This document shows, in pieces, positions 13,525 to 25,121 of a DNA stretch of 64,000 nucleotides (position 1 is its first letter; each line of letters begins with the position of its first letter). The DNA lies in NCBI RefSeq assembly GCF_003254395.2, contig NC_037643.1, positions 3,509,635 through 3,573,634 on the forward strand, in the 5' to 3' direction. The position numbers and the translations under genes are program-made. The notes below the pieces were generated by a model, which was not told the DNA's origin, did no database searches, and saw only the letters and a program-made list of their open reading frames with translations. Source of the DNA: Apis mellifera (lineage: Eukaryota; Arthropoda; Insecta; Hymenoptera; Apidae).

Positions 13525-14735
13525 ATATATATTTATTCTATATTAATGTTTATAATATTGCCGTGGTATATTATATCTTCTTTATTCGTCTTCTTTTTTA
13601 ATTAATTTTTATTGCTTTATTTATTTAATCATTTACATATTCTTTTATTATTAAAATATTTATTTCTCGATTTATTTTTCAATTTATATTTTCATTTATT
13701 TTTTTGATTTATTCCTTCATTTATATTTTCATTTATTTATTTATTCATTTATTTTTCTATTTATTTATTTCTATATTTATTTTTTGATTTTTTAATTTAT
13801 ATTTTCATTTATTTAATTTTTGGATTATTTATTTATTTGTATATCTTCTTCATTTATTTCAGATGTTTATCTAAATCTAATAAATATAATTATCTAATAA
13901 ATATATATATAAACAAATTCCAGCAAAAAAATATATTTCTAAATCAAATAATATTTGTTTTACCGAATAAATCAATAAATAAAATGAAAGAATAAGAATA
14001 AACAAATAAATATAATAGATAATATGAATATATATATATGCATGAATTAAAGAAGTCTTTTATGACTTCTAAAGTTTCTTATAACTTTATAAAAACTAAG
14101 TAAAAGAATGAATAAATAAATTAATATATAAATGTATTGTATTAGAAAATAAATTTTTTAATTATTTATTCATTCTTTTATCTGGTAAGTTTTTGTAAAG
14201 TTTCTTATAACTTCTTTAATTCATGTATGCATACATGTATTCATTATTATTTGTTATATTTATTTGTTTATTCTTATTCTTTCATTTTATTTATTGATTT
14301 ATTCGTTAAGACAAACATTCATTGATTTAGAAATATATTTTTTTGTTTGAATCTGTTTATATATATATTTATTGATTTAGATAAACATCTGAAATAAATG
14401 AAGAAATAAATAAATAATTGAAAAATCAAATAAATGAAAATATAAATTAAAAATTCAAAAAATAAATATAAGAATAAATAAATAGAAGAATAAATGAATA
14501 AATAAATAAATGAAATATATATGAAAGAATAAATCAAAAAATAAATGTAAAAATAAATAAATAAGTGAAAATAAAAATTAAAAAATAAATCGAAAAATAA
14601 ATATTTTAATAATAAAAGAATATGTAAGTGATTAAATAAATAAAGCAATAAAAATTAATTAAAAAGAAAGATGAATAAAGAATATATAATATATCACAGC
14701 AATATTATAAACATTAATATAGAATAAATTTTATA
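13525..14735. repeat. Central palindrome (nested inverted repeat)
   Basis: 13,525-14,120 is the reverse complement of about 14,140-14,735 (13,531 pairs with 14,729; centre about 14,130). Matching landmarks include the ATCTAAATC/GATTTAGAT blocks near 13,870 and 14,370, and the AGAATAAGAATAAAC/GTTTATTCTTATTCT blocks. The arms consist of degenerate TTTA/ATTT repeats. A further 7-bp hairpin (AGAAGTC-TTTTAT-GACTTCT) sits at about 14,051-14,070. Its centre differs from that of the outer arms because of the unpaired segment to its left. Confidence 0.85.
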
Positions 14736-14889
14736 AGATTGAAAATAGTAAAAATTTTAAAAGGTGTGAAAATTTAATAGGAAATTATTTCAAGATCAGA
14801 ATTTTTTTTATTTAAAGTTAACCTTTTAGTTGACGCGAGAATGCAGTTCTTCTCGTAGAATACTTTTACTAAATCATATTGCAAACAAT

Positions 14890-17800
14890 AATTTTTCTTA
14901 ATTATAATGTACATTATTCAATTATTTATTCGTTTATACATTGTTAATTTATTGATTTATCTAATAATTTATATATAAACTTTTTAATTTTATTCATTTA
15001 TATATTCACCAAATTGTTTATTTGTTTCTTTTATTTATTTAGACACATATATTTATTATTATTTTCATTCATTTGATTTGTTTCGTAGCTATTACTTATT
15101 TATTTATCTTTTATTATTCTTTATCTGATAATTTATTTATAAACATTTTATTTTATGATGTATACTTTATGTTATTATTACTTATTATGCATCAATTTCT
15201 TTATTTATTTTCCTTCATTTATTTAGTTTTTCATATATTTGTTCACTTATTTATCTAATGATTTAGTACTATTTTGTTTTGTTTTATTTAATTATAGACA
15301 CATCAATTTATTTACTTACTGTATAATTTATTTAATTATTTATTCATTTGCATCTATTTATTTATTTGTTACACATTTATTTATAGACTTTTTCGTTTTA
15401 TTCATATGTATATATCAATTTATTTATTTTATTAATCTTTTAGTTTTTCAGTTTTTAAAATATTAATATATTATAACCATAATAAGTATATAATATTTTA
15501 CAATTAATAAATCTATAAAAAAAAGTAAGTTTCAGTAAAAAATAAGTACATAAATTATTGAACAAATGATTAAATGGATAAATAATTAAATAAATAAAAC
15601 AGTAAATAAATAAATTGATGAATTGAATAAATATATACATAAATAAATAGAACAAAGAAGTTACGAATGAATTAATAGAGAAATGAATAAATATATAAAT
15701 AAAATAATTATAAAATTATTTTATGAATTAATATAAAAAATTATTAAGAAAGTATTAATATAAGCAATAATATATATATATATATATAAGCAAATAAAAC
15801 AAAAAAGATTATTAACAAATCATTATTCATTAAATGAATGAATAAATATAATAAAATAAATAAAGTAAATAATAAAATAACTCAAAGAATAAATAAATAA
15901 ATAATTTAATGAATATATAAATAATTGTGAGATTTATAAATAAATCAGAAAAATAAATGAATATATAAATAATATATAAATACATAATTATATAAAAAAA
16001 CTAAATAATTAAATAAATATAAATAACAAAATAAAAATAAATAAGTTAATTAACATGTAAATGAGTAAAACAAAAAAAAATTAAGAAAAATATAAAAATT
16101 TAAATCTAGCAAATTATAAAAATTAAAGAAAAAATGTGTACATAATTTGGTAAGTAAAGGAGTAAATAAATAAATGAATAAATAAATTTTCATGTAAATA
16201 CAAGAATCTACAAGATAAAATAACTAAAGTGATTGAGACTAAAGTGAATTACAAGATAAAATGATTGAAGAAATACACGTATGAAAATAAATAAATTAAG
16301 AGGTAAGAAAACAAATTCAGAATAAAAATAAGAAAAATAAATAAGTTTTGTAAAAAATCTAGATAAATCACTCATGAAATGAATGAATAAATATATATAC
16401 AATTAAATCAAAAAAATAATAAATAAATAAATTTATGGAATATTTTAAATGAACAAGATATAAAAGTCTACAAATAATGTGTAAGTTATTATCCAATTAT
16501 ATCTAAATCAATAAAGTAATATAAAATAATAAATAAATAAATAAATTTATGAAATATATAAGTGAAGAAAAGTGAACAATAAAGCCTCAACAAATTAATC
16601 ATCATTTAAGTGAATAAATCTATAAATAGTTAAATAAATAGATAAATAATTTGAGATATTATATAAATAAACAAAACAAAAAAATTTAGAAAAAAGATAC
16701 TACACAAATGAATTATTAAATATATAAATAATTGAATAAATAAAATTGTAGGGTAGGGCTATAATAATGTTAATTAATTAAGTAAATAAATAAAGAAATT
16801 GAAATATATAATATATTTAAATGAATAAAATAGTACCATTTGTAAAAAAGACAAGAAATAAAACGTTAAAATAAATAAAAGAATAAATTATATATATAAA
16901 TAAATAAATCATATCATTTATAAAGATAAATTCTAAAAATATAAATATATAAATAATTTGATGTATATATAAATGAACAAAACAAAAAGTGTACAAATAT
17001 ATCAGTGGATAAATGAATGAATGAATGAAAGAATGAATAAACATTAAATAATTAAGTAAATAAAGAAAAAAATACAAAAAAATAATGTATATATCAAAGA
17101 AGCTTACAAGAAACTCTATTCATAAAACAATTAGATGTATACATGAGAAAAGAAATGAATAAACAAATAAACAAAACAAATCAGTTACTAAACAAATGAA
17201 TGAATAAATATATGAATAATTAAATAACTAAAAAAGTAAATACATAAATAATTTGATGTGTATATAAATGAATAAAACAAAAAGTGTAAAAATGAGATAT
17301 AAATAATTAAATAATTAAAATAATAAATATATATATATGATTCTTATTTTTGTTCATTTATGTATGCAACAAATTTTATATATATTTTTAATACTTATAT
17401 ATAATAGTTTTATGTATATAGTTATTGATGTATTTATTCATTCATTTGATTAACTTATTTCTATAAATTTTATTTTGTTTACTTATATATTCATCAAATT
17501 ATTTATATATTTATTCCTTCAGTTATATAATTATTTATATAACTATTATATTATATATAATTATTTATAATTCTTCTATTGATTTATTTGTAAATTTTTT
17601 GATCACTTATGTACACGTTATATAAATTTATTTATTCATTCATTTACTTATTTAAATGATTTATATGTTTATTCAATTATTTACTTAATGATTAATTTTT
17701 AGATCTTTATATTTTGTGCATTTATATATTTCATAAGTTTATTTATTTATTTATTTGCTCATTGTTTCATTTATTCAATTTTTTGTACACTTATTTAATG

Positions 17801-19080
17801 ATTTATTTATAGATTTTATTGTTTTATTCATTTATATATTTTTGAGATTTATACATGTATCCAATTATTTATTTATTTATCATTTATTTATTCAGTTTTT
17901 CATATATTTATTCATTCTTTCTCATTAAGATTAATTTGCATATTGATTTACTTACAAATTTGTCCATTTGTTTTGTTCATTTATGTCTGTATCAATTGAT
18001 GTATATATTTCTTACATTAATTTAATAATTTATATTTATTTGACTTTAAACTTAAAAACTTTTTTTCTATGCTTCTTTATTTTGTTCAGTTATATGTACA
18101 TCAACATATTTATATGAATTTTTTTATTTATTTAATTATTTATTCATTTCTTTCTTCATTCATGATTTATATTTAGACTTTTATGTAGATTTATTAATTA
18201 TAAAATATTATTAATTAAAATATATTGATATATAAATAACTAAATAAATGGAACAGAGAACAAATAATTTGATATGTACAAAAATGAAACTAATAAATCT
18301 AAGAAGTCTATAAATATTAGCAAATGAATGAATGAATGTATATATATATATATAACTAAATCAATAAAGTAATAAATAAATAAATTAATAACTTTATGAA
18401 ATATGTAAATGAACAAAAGTCTATATTATAAAGTATACAAATAAATAATTATCTAATTAAATGAATAAATCTATAAGTAATTAAATAAATAAATAATTTG
18501 AGATACATCATAAGTGAACAAAACAAAAAAATTTAGAAGCAAGATATTACAAATGAATGAATGAATAAATATGTAAGTAATTGAATAAATAAAGATGTAG
18601 AGTAAAGATATAATAATGTTAATTAAATAAACAAATTGAAAATATAATATATAATATAATATATAATATATAATATATATATATATATATTTAAATGACT
18701 AAACTTTGTTAGGAAAATTGTTAAAGAATGTTATTGAAAAAGACAACAATAAATAAATATATAAATATATAATATATATAAATATAAATATATAAATAGA
18801 TCAAAAATATAATAAATAATTATTTATTTGTATTTTTTTTTATATAAAAATATATAAAAAAATACAAATAAATAAATAAAGATTAAATAAATAAATAATT
18901 TCATGTAGAAAAATCTATAAATAAATCATTGGACAAATATATCGATAATAATCGATAAATCGATTAATAAATAAATTATATATTGAAAAATGTATAAATA
19001 AGAAAAATTAATAATATATTTTTTTTAATACTATTAATTAAAATAATTAAAATATATTGTGTAATATATTAATTATTCCA
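14890..19080. repeat. AT-rich degenerate satellite block, U2
   Basis: This is the mirror image of 8,150-12,340, and long stretches (for example 17,990-18,350) appear base-for-base identical to U1. It contains a TA dinucleotide run near 18,675-18,692. Nothing gene-like was seen. Confidence 0.8.
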
Positions 19081-19128
19081 TACGATTTCGATTATCGAAA
19101 TAATCAAAATGTCGACTTTCGGCATCAG

Positions 19129-19175
19129 CCAATGAGAGAGCTTCTTGGTGAATTTTGGCGCGCAGTGTCAGTCTT
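19129..19175 (+). promoter_or_regulatory. Candidate CCAAT + initiator promoter, U2
   Basis: CCAAT lies at 19,129-19,133 and a TCAGTC initiator match (TCAKTY) at 19,168-19,173, so the A at 19,170 would be +1 with the CCAAT box at about -41. The segment is a GC-richer island right after the AT satellite. It is conserved in U1 (reverse strand, initiator 8,018-8,023) and in U3 (initiator 29,303-29,308, CCAAT retained despite nearby substitutions). The motifs are direct observations; promoter function is inferred. Confidence 0.5.
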
Positions 19176-19227
19176 TTGTGGAAAGTGAACAAGGGAGGAC
19201 GTGCCATCGCTGCCGGCTTGGAAAAAT

Positions 19228-20335
19228 CTACTGCGCAGTAAGTAATTTTGATCGAATTTTGCTACCGAATTTATAAATTATTGTTATTTTCGTTTGTTTA
19301 ATCATCCCTTTATTATTTTGAGTGTCGAAATTAATTGATATTTTGAGATTTTTTCGTATTTTCGATCATTGAATAGATAGGAAAATTCTACTGCGCAATA
19401 AGTAATTTTGATCGAATTTCGCTATCTAATTTATAAATTATTGCTATTTTCGTTTATTTAATTATTCTCTTATTATTTTAAATGTCGAAATTAATTTATA
19501 TTTTGAGATTTTTTCGTATTTTCGATGATTGAATAGATAGGAAAATTCTACTGCGCAATAAGTAATTTTGATCGAATTTCGCTATCTAATTTATAAATTA
19601 TTGCTATTTTCGTTTATTTAATTATCCTCTTATTATTTTAAGTGTCGAAATTAATTGATATTTTGAGTTTTTTCGTATTTTCGATCATTGAATAGATAGG
19701 AAAATTCTACTGCGCAATAAGTAATTTTGATCGAATTTCGCTATCTAATTTATAAATTATTGTTATTTTCGTTTGTTTAATCATCCCTTTATTATTTTGA
19801 GTGTCGAAATTAATTGATATTTTGAGATTTTTTCGTATTTTCGATCATTGAATAGATAGGAAAATTCTACTGCGCAATAAGTAATTTTGATCGAATTTCG
19901 CTATCTAATTTATAAATTATTGCTATTTTCGTTTATTTAATTATTCTCTTATTATTTTAAGTGTCGAAATTAATTGATATTTTGAGTTTTTTTGTATTTT
20001 CGATCATTGAATAGATAGGAAAATTCTACTGCGCAATAAGTAATTTTGATCGAATTTCGCTATCGAATTTATAAATTATTGCTATTTTCGTTTATTTAAT
20101 TATCCTCTTATTATTTTAAGTATCGAAATTAATTGATATTTTGAGTTTTTCTCGTATTTTCGATCATTGAATAGATAGGAAATTCTACTGCGCAATAAGT
20201 AATTTTGATCGAATTTCGCTATCTAATTTATAAATTATTGCTATTTTCGTTTACTTAATTATCCTCTTATTATTTTAAGTGTCGAAATTAATTGATATTT
20301 TGAGTTTTTTTCGTATTTTCGATCATTGAATATCG
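19228..20335 (+). repeat. 158-bp tandem array, U2 (7 units)
   Basis: Units start with TTCTACTGCGCA at about 19,228, 19,387, 19,547, 19,706, 19,867, 20,026 and 20,186. Each runs through TAAGTAATTTTGATCGAATTT and TATTTTCGTTTATTTAATTAT to a TCGATCATTGAATAGATAGG tail. The first unit overlaps the end of exon 1 and reads CAGTAAGT; the other six read CAATAAGT. It lies in the putative first intron. Confidence 0.92.
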
Positions 20336-20520
20336 ATATATTATATATACTATATATTAGGTCGGTGATCATATTTCGGTTTCTAAATGCGTCTCTTTGT
20401 AATATTTATGTACTTTTTTCTGCCTTTGTTGTCGTCGAAGGTGATTAGATGTTTTCATAACATAGCTTTTCTAAGAATTTTTCTAAGAAATACGTGTTCA
20501 CATTTTTTTCCCGCTCGATT

Positions 20521-20560
20521 TGTTTCGACAGGCTTCGACAAGTTTCGACAGGTTTCGACA
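20521..20560 (+). repeat. 10-bp GTTTCGACAG direct repeat, U2
   Basis: Four adjacent 10-bp units of the form (G/A)(G/T)(T/C)TTCGACA, followed by AGCGACGCGCGCATC and a C-rich tract. U1 has the complement at 6,791-6,828 and U3 has five to six units. Confidence 0.85.
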
Positions 20561-21206
20561 AGCGACGCGCGCATCTCCCCCCTCCCCCCACCTACCTTTA
20601 AGATAAATTAGTCGTCTTTGTCTATTCGTTTATTTTTACAGTGCTAATTAATTCACATTGTGCCTTTTCAAGATGAAATTTGTGTTTGATTATTGCTTTA
20701 TTTGTGATCGATTAATTTTATAATTTTTTTGTGTATATTTGAAAATATTCGTTTTCTTTTGTACAGATTATTACCCGAGTATCGGACCTGTATGTTGGTC
20801 GAGAAAAAGGCGGGAAAAATTCCAACATGGACGCCATTATATTTTCTCAAAGGAAAGCTTGATTTTCTGCCCGTGTACTGTATGTATTTATGTATTTACT
20901 TTGTATTTATTCGATTGTCATTATATGATATATTTTATCATTACGTAAAGGTATATTATATATATATATAATTTACATATATTCTATATGTGTAATGAAC
21001 ATTCACCATAATTATTTATAATCTTGCATTAACGATATATATTCTAAATCCTTTAATTCATACAAAATTGACAATAATCGATTCGTAGTTTTTAATAAAA
21101 GCGGTAATTTTTTCTGAAACAAATGTTCGATAGAAAGAGAAAAAAATATTTTGCTTCTTTTTACGTAGATCCCCCCTCCCCCCATTAATAATATATCTTT
21201 ATTTCC

Positions 21207-21934
21207 AGTGAATTTTTGTGATCGCGCGCAATGCGATCGGTAAATTCAGTGTTTGTTTCGTAACAGTTTTTTAATATTTAGAGCACACAATAGCTCTACT
21301 TAAATTACTAAATAATTATTCGCGAAACTAGAATCAGTGTTTGTTCGCCGTTTCTATTTAAAATCGACGCGTTAGTAGCTTTTTATTTTTATTTTTTTAT
21401 TTTTTTGAATATTCGTTTTCGGTACAGGGTAGAGTCAGTGTTCCTGGAGGAATCGGGCGATCATCCATCACGCGAAGAGGTAATTATTTATTTATATTAA
21501 AATTTGAAATTTAATAGACATTTTTTTTTTTTTTAAATATTTTTACTTGAATATTTTTATATCATCAATGTTGTATTTTTTAAATACTCGTAATTATACG
21601 TATTATTTTATATTTTGTTTAAGATGCCAGAGGGTCTTCATTTCTCGTGGACTTCAGTTTTAAACGATATTTGTGATCGCGCGCAATGCGATCGATAGAT
21701 TCAGTGTTTGCTTCGTAATAGTCTTTTAATATTTAGAGCACACAATAGCTCTAATTAAATTACTATAATTATTCGCGAAACTAGAGTCAGTGTTTGTTCG
21801 CCGCTTCTATTTAAAATCGACGCGTTAGTAGTTTTTTATTTTTATTTTTTTTATTTTATTGAATATTCGTTTTCGGTACAGGGTAGAGTCAGTGTTCCTT
21901 GAGGAATCGGGCGATCATCCATCACGCGAAGAGG
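21207..21934 (+). repeat. 455-bp internal direct duplication carrying exon 3A/3B, U2
   Basis: Two units offset by 455 bases (21,207-21,480 and 21,662-21,934). Each contains a GATCGC-GCGCAAT-GCGATC hairpin (21,220-21,238 in the first), an ATTCAGTGTTTG motif, an AGAGCACACAATAGCTCTA dyad, and a 52-bp exon-like block ending in CACGCGAAGAG followed by GTAATT. The same duplication is present in U1 (5,421-5,690 and 5,871-6,149) and U3, so it predates monomer amplification. Confidence 0.85.
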
Positions 21935-22527
21935 TAATTGTTTTTATATATTTTCTAATTGCTTCAACTTTTTCAAATAATCAGAATTTTAATGGTATTG
22001 TTTCATGTTTGATTACAGTTTTCCCTTCCTCGTGATGACTACTTGGCGATGACATCTTGGACCACGACAATGCAGATTCTTCGCATCTATTGGTGAGTCG
22101 CATGCATTTATGTTCCTCCGGTCATTCAATCATGTCGTAGGACGAAAGGTCCGTATCGACACGGATGACTGGTTGTATACGTAGAATTTTGCACGAGCAC
22201 AGTGACCACGGGTATTTATTATATATTATATACTCGTGAATAGTAACATTTTTCTTGTATTTTATTTATTTAGATCAGGATAGATCTTCTTGCACGTCGC
22301 GTTTTTGAAAAGATAATTATATTTTATGTTAAATAACAGAATAATTATTAATATATGGAATGATATGAATAATTAGTTTGATTGATCTATGATTGAAAAT
22401 ATTTTCTCTATGATTATTTGTAAAATGAATGAATATATTTATGAATATTATTACAAATATTATTTATGGATAAAAATTAAGGTTCAAATAAGTGAGAAAT
22501 AAAATGAAATGAATTGAAAATTGTGGA

Positions 22528-22561
22528 GAAGTCGGATATCCTCCGACTTCGTTACAATAAA
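22528..22561 (+). other. Perfect 9-bp hairpin with following AATAAA, U2
   Basis: GAAGTCGGA (22,528-22,536), loop TATCC, then TCCGACTTC (22,542-22,550): a perfect 9-bp stem with a 5-nt loop. AATAAA follows at 22,556-22,561. It is conserved in U1 (4,807-4,829, reverse orientation) and U3 (32,191-32,213). A 3'-end processing element of the candidate transcript is one reading, but exon 5 lies downstream of it, so it may instead mark an alternative 3' end or be unrelated. It is not the histone stem-loop sequence. Confidence 0.6.
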
Positions 22562-23559
22562 AATATCAATTATTATACAATACACTTGATAGTGCATATT
22601 ATCGTTGTGGTATAGTTATCGGTATGTTAATAAACAATTTATATTTTATTTTTGATTTCATCGTAATATTTAATTATAATGATTTTTGTTATAAATTTAA
22701 GTATGATTTTAAATGTAAAAATATTTATTTTTTCCGAAAAAGACGTATGTGAAATATTATGTGCAAGAAGATACTTCGCGACAGGTAGATTTCTGAATCG
22801 AAACAAGAAATTTTTTGCACTAGATTTACGTTTTCGAAACCATGTTTTGATAAAGAGATCACCTGAGGTTATTTTCATTGAACTTCTTTTTAGAGTCAAA
22901 TATTTTCTATTATTTCTTAATTGTCATATAATAATAAATTAATATAATTAAATTTAATATAATAAATTCAATAATATATCAAAAATAAATTTCTTTTTTA
23001 TTATTTCAATATTTTTGCTTTTTAAAATTAATAAGAATTCATAAAGTTTACAAAGAGAATTTATTAAAGTTTGAAGTAAAATGAGCGAATCTAAAATGAG
23101 AAAACATTAGTCCGTTAGATATATTAATAATTTTTTTTAGCTCAGGATTTTCAGGTTTAATCCTTTCCGTGTTCTTTGCCAGGATCTCACTCACGTGCCC
23201 AGGTGTTACTTGGGTGAGAGAGAGGCGAAGGGCATGATGATTTTAGTTCATAAGCTAATAAAAATTTTTTAGCGATTGACGATGCGTTAGTGTATCGTGC
23301 ACGACGTATTTTCCACATTTTGTGTGTGTGGTTAGGCTGTGGAATTGCGTCGTTTAATTTGTTATTCTATATAACTCGAAATATTTAACATAATTATGAT
23401 TAATCTCGTTACAATTTGTTGACAACAATAACTTGTCAACAATATTAGATTTTTTTACTTTGAAATATAACAAATTTGATGATCGTAAGAGATATATTGT
23501 TTTGTTAACAAATATTAATAATTAAAATTGAGATGTACACATATTATCATGACATTGTA

Positions 23560-24412
23560 CGCAATGATCGCTAGCCATCGTCAATCGATTTCAGGAAAAT
23601 GGTACGTAAAGTTAGAGTGTGCAAGTAGTATGCCAAGCTCGGGTGTCGGAGGCGTCCCGGGACGTTTTCCCTAGTGTAGGATTTTGCGCCCGAGTATTAT
23701 GTGTGAGAATCGTTGAATGAATGTGTTGGTATGCCTGTTTTGCTATTTTCTAAATATAGGGCTAGGTAGGATAGGTATACTTTCTGGTGTGTATGTTAAT
23801 TATAAGTAGGTAGGGCCGGGCAGGTTGTCACAGTCTCTGATCGGGTAGGCGCGCTTTTCGCGTGACAATCTGTTTCAGGAAATAAATAAAATTTGAAGAA
23901 TCGAGAGTGAAACCGGTTGAAACGAGCGGAGCATGCCACTCGTTTTTGGCTTTGCTCATGCGATTTTTCGAATTTCCGCGGTCGTGGTTCGCGAAAGATT
24001 TCGAAACGAACGTTGAGCTCGAGATTCTGCACGCGCACGATGGACGATCATTAAGATCGTTAATCGTTCATGTGCACTCAGTTTCCGCGATTTAGACTTT
24101 TTTTTTTCTTTTTTTCTTTGATTTACGATTAGTGAGTCTCGAGCCTAGATTTAAGTTTCAGCGGGCATTGCGCCCGAAGGAGGAAGACCGAAGAGGCCTC
24201 GACAAACTGTCACGAAGAGGGGCTGCAACGAATGGCTTCTCATTTTTTGGTTCTTGTTTGGATCCAAAGAATGGGAAGTCATTGTTACTATTTTGTCACT
24301 GCGCTCGTTTAGTAATATGTAGTATTTGTTATTGTGTCGTCTGGCCGTTTGCATGCCGGCCCATCATCCAGATCCAGTCATCATGGGCATCGCGTTTTTT
24401 ATTAGTGTTGCG
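23560..24412 (+). other. GC-rich conserved block, U2; no convincing gene
   Basis: This is the most GC-rich part of the monomer. It includes a CCCGGGACG stretch, repeated GATAGG/TAGGTAGGG motifs, and acceptor-like GATTTCAG and CTGTTTCAG. A frame of about 100 codons at 24,132-24,437 and an opposing 67-codon frame are present in all three copies. Between U1 and U2 the differences in the longer frame all appear to change residues (Asp/Asn, Asn/Ile, Cys/Tyr), and the C-terminus shifts frame. This looks like DNA-level similarity rather than a protein under selection. Confidence 0.5.
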
Positions 24413-24454
24413 AATGATTAATAACGGGTTGAATTAGAGTCCTTTGTTACATAT

Positions 24455-24684
24455 GTTGCGTTTGCATTAGTGTTGCGTTAAAATAAGAATCGCGTTTGCA
24501 TTAGTGTTGCGTTAAAATAAGAATCGCGTTTGCATTAGTGTTGCGTTAAAATGAGAATCGCGTTTGCATTAGTGTTGCGTTAAGATGAGAATCGCGTTTG
24601 CATTAGTGTTGCGTTAAGATGAGAATCGCGTTTGCATTAGTGTTGCGTTAAAATAAGATTCGCGTTTGTTCAAGTAGTGTTGCG
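24455..24684 (+). repeat. 34-bp minisatellite, U2 (about 6 units)
   Basis: The unit reads GCATTAGTGTTGCGTTAARATRAG then AATCGCGTTT. The 12-mer ATTAGTGTTGCG also occurs outside the array at 24,401-24,412, 24,826-24,837 and 25,043-25,054. Confidence 0.92.
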
Positions 24685-25121
24685 AATATTGAATGCCCAA
24701 ATTTCTTTCACTGGAATTGTGGAAGAACTCAACGTTCCTGTTCCTGAATCATCTTAAGTAGCTAAAGATGCTACAAGGATGATTGTACAATGGCAATCAT
24801 TAAGGAGACCATTGGATCTTTTTTTATTAGTGTTGCGTTGTTTAAAATTGAGTGCATAGAGTAACATTGCGTAAATAATTGATTATTTCCGGGAATTTTC
24901 CATATCTTTGTTGTTTTGTTTTATTTTTTTTTGTTTTTTTTTTTTTTTAATAAATGTAAATTAATTAATATTGCAAGTATAAGAAAGCACTCATCGCGGT
25001 TGATTTAAAAATTTTTTATTTGATAAAAGAATATATTATTTTATTAGTGTTGCGATACGAAATGAATATTCCACTCACGGTTTGTTATTCGATTCATATC
25101 GAGTGGAAGATATTTTTATTT

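Larger units (their letters stand above)
19170..23213 (+). other. Candidate spliced transcription unit, U2
   Basis: A chain of splice-flanked segments. Exon 1 is 19,170-19,237, ending before a perfect GTAAGT. Exon 2 is 20,767-20,872 (acceptor TTTTGTACAG, weak donor GTGTAC). Exon 3A is 21,428-21,479 and 3B is 21,882-21,933 (acceptor CGGTACAG, donor GTAATT). Exon 4 is 22,019-22,092 (acceptor GATTACAG, donor GTGAGT). Exon 5 is 23,141-23,213 (acceptor T8AG, donor GTGAGA). Exons 2, one of 3A/3B, 4 and 5 have compatible phases (106, 52, 74 and 73 nt) and stay open in one frame for about 100 codons. Exon 1 has no ATG. No known domain is recognised. It could equally be a noncoding RNA; the exon limits are inferred from motifs only. 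Confidence 0.4.

Noticed and set aside
10155..17077. Many Phe/Ile/Leu/Tyr-rich open frames in the AT blocks, identical in mirror positions
   Set aside because: They are translations of degenerate TTTA/TATT repeats; their conservation reflects the inverted repeat, not coding function.
21476..21484. CRISPR-like or prokaryotic direct repeats in the left part
   Set aside because: Repeat lengths, lack of uniform spacers and GT-AG splice context fit eukaryotic satellites instead.
24132..24437. A ~100-codon frame present in all three monomers
   Set aside because: Differences between copies all change residues, the ends shift frame, and an overlapping antisense frame is equally conserved, so there is no sign of protein-level constraint.
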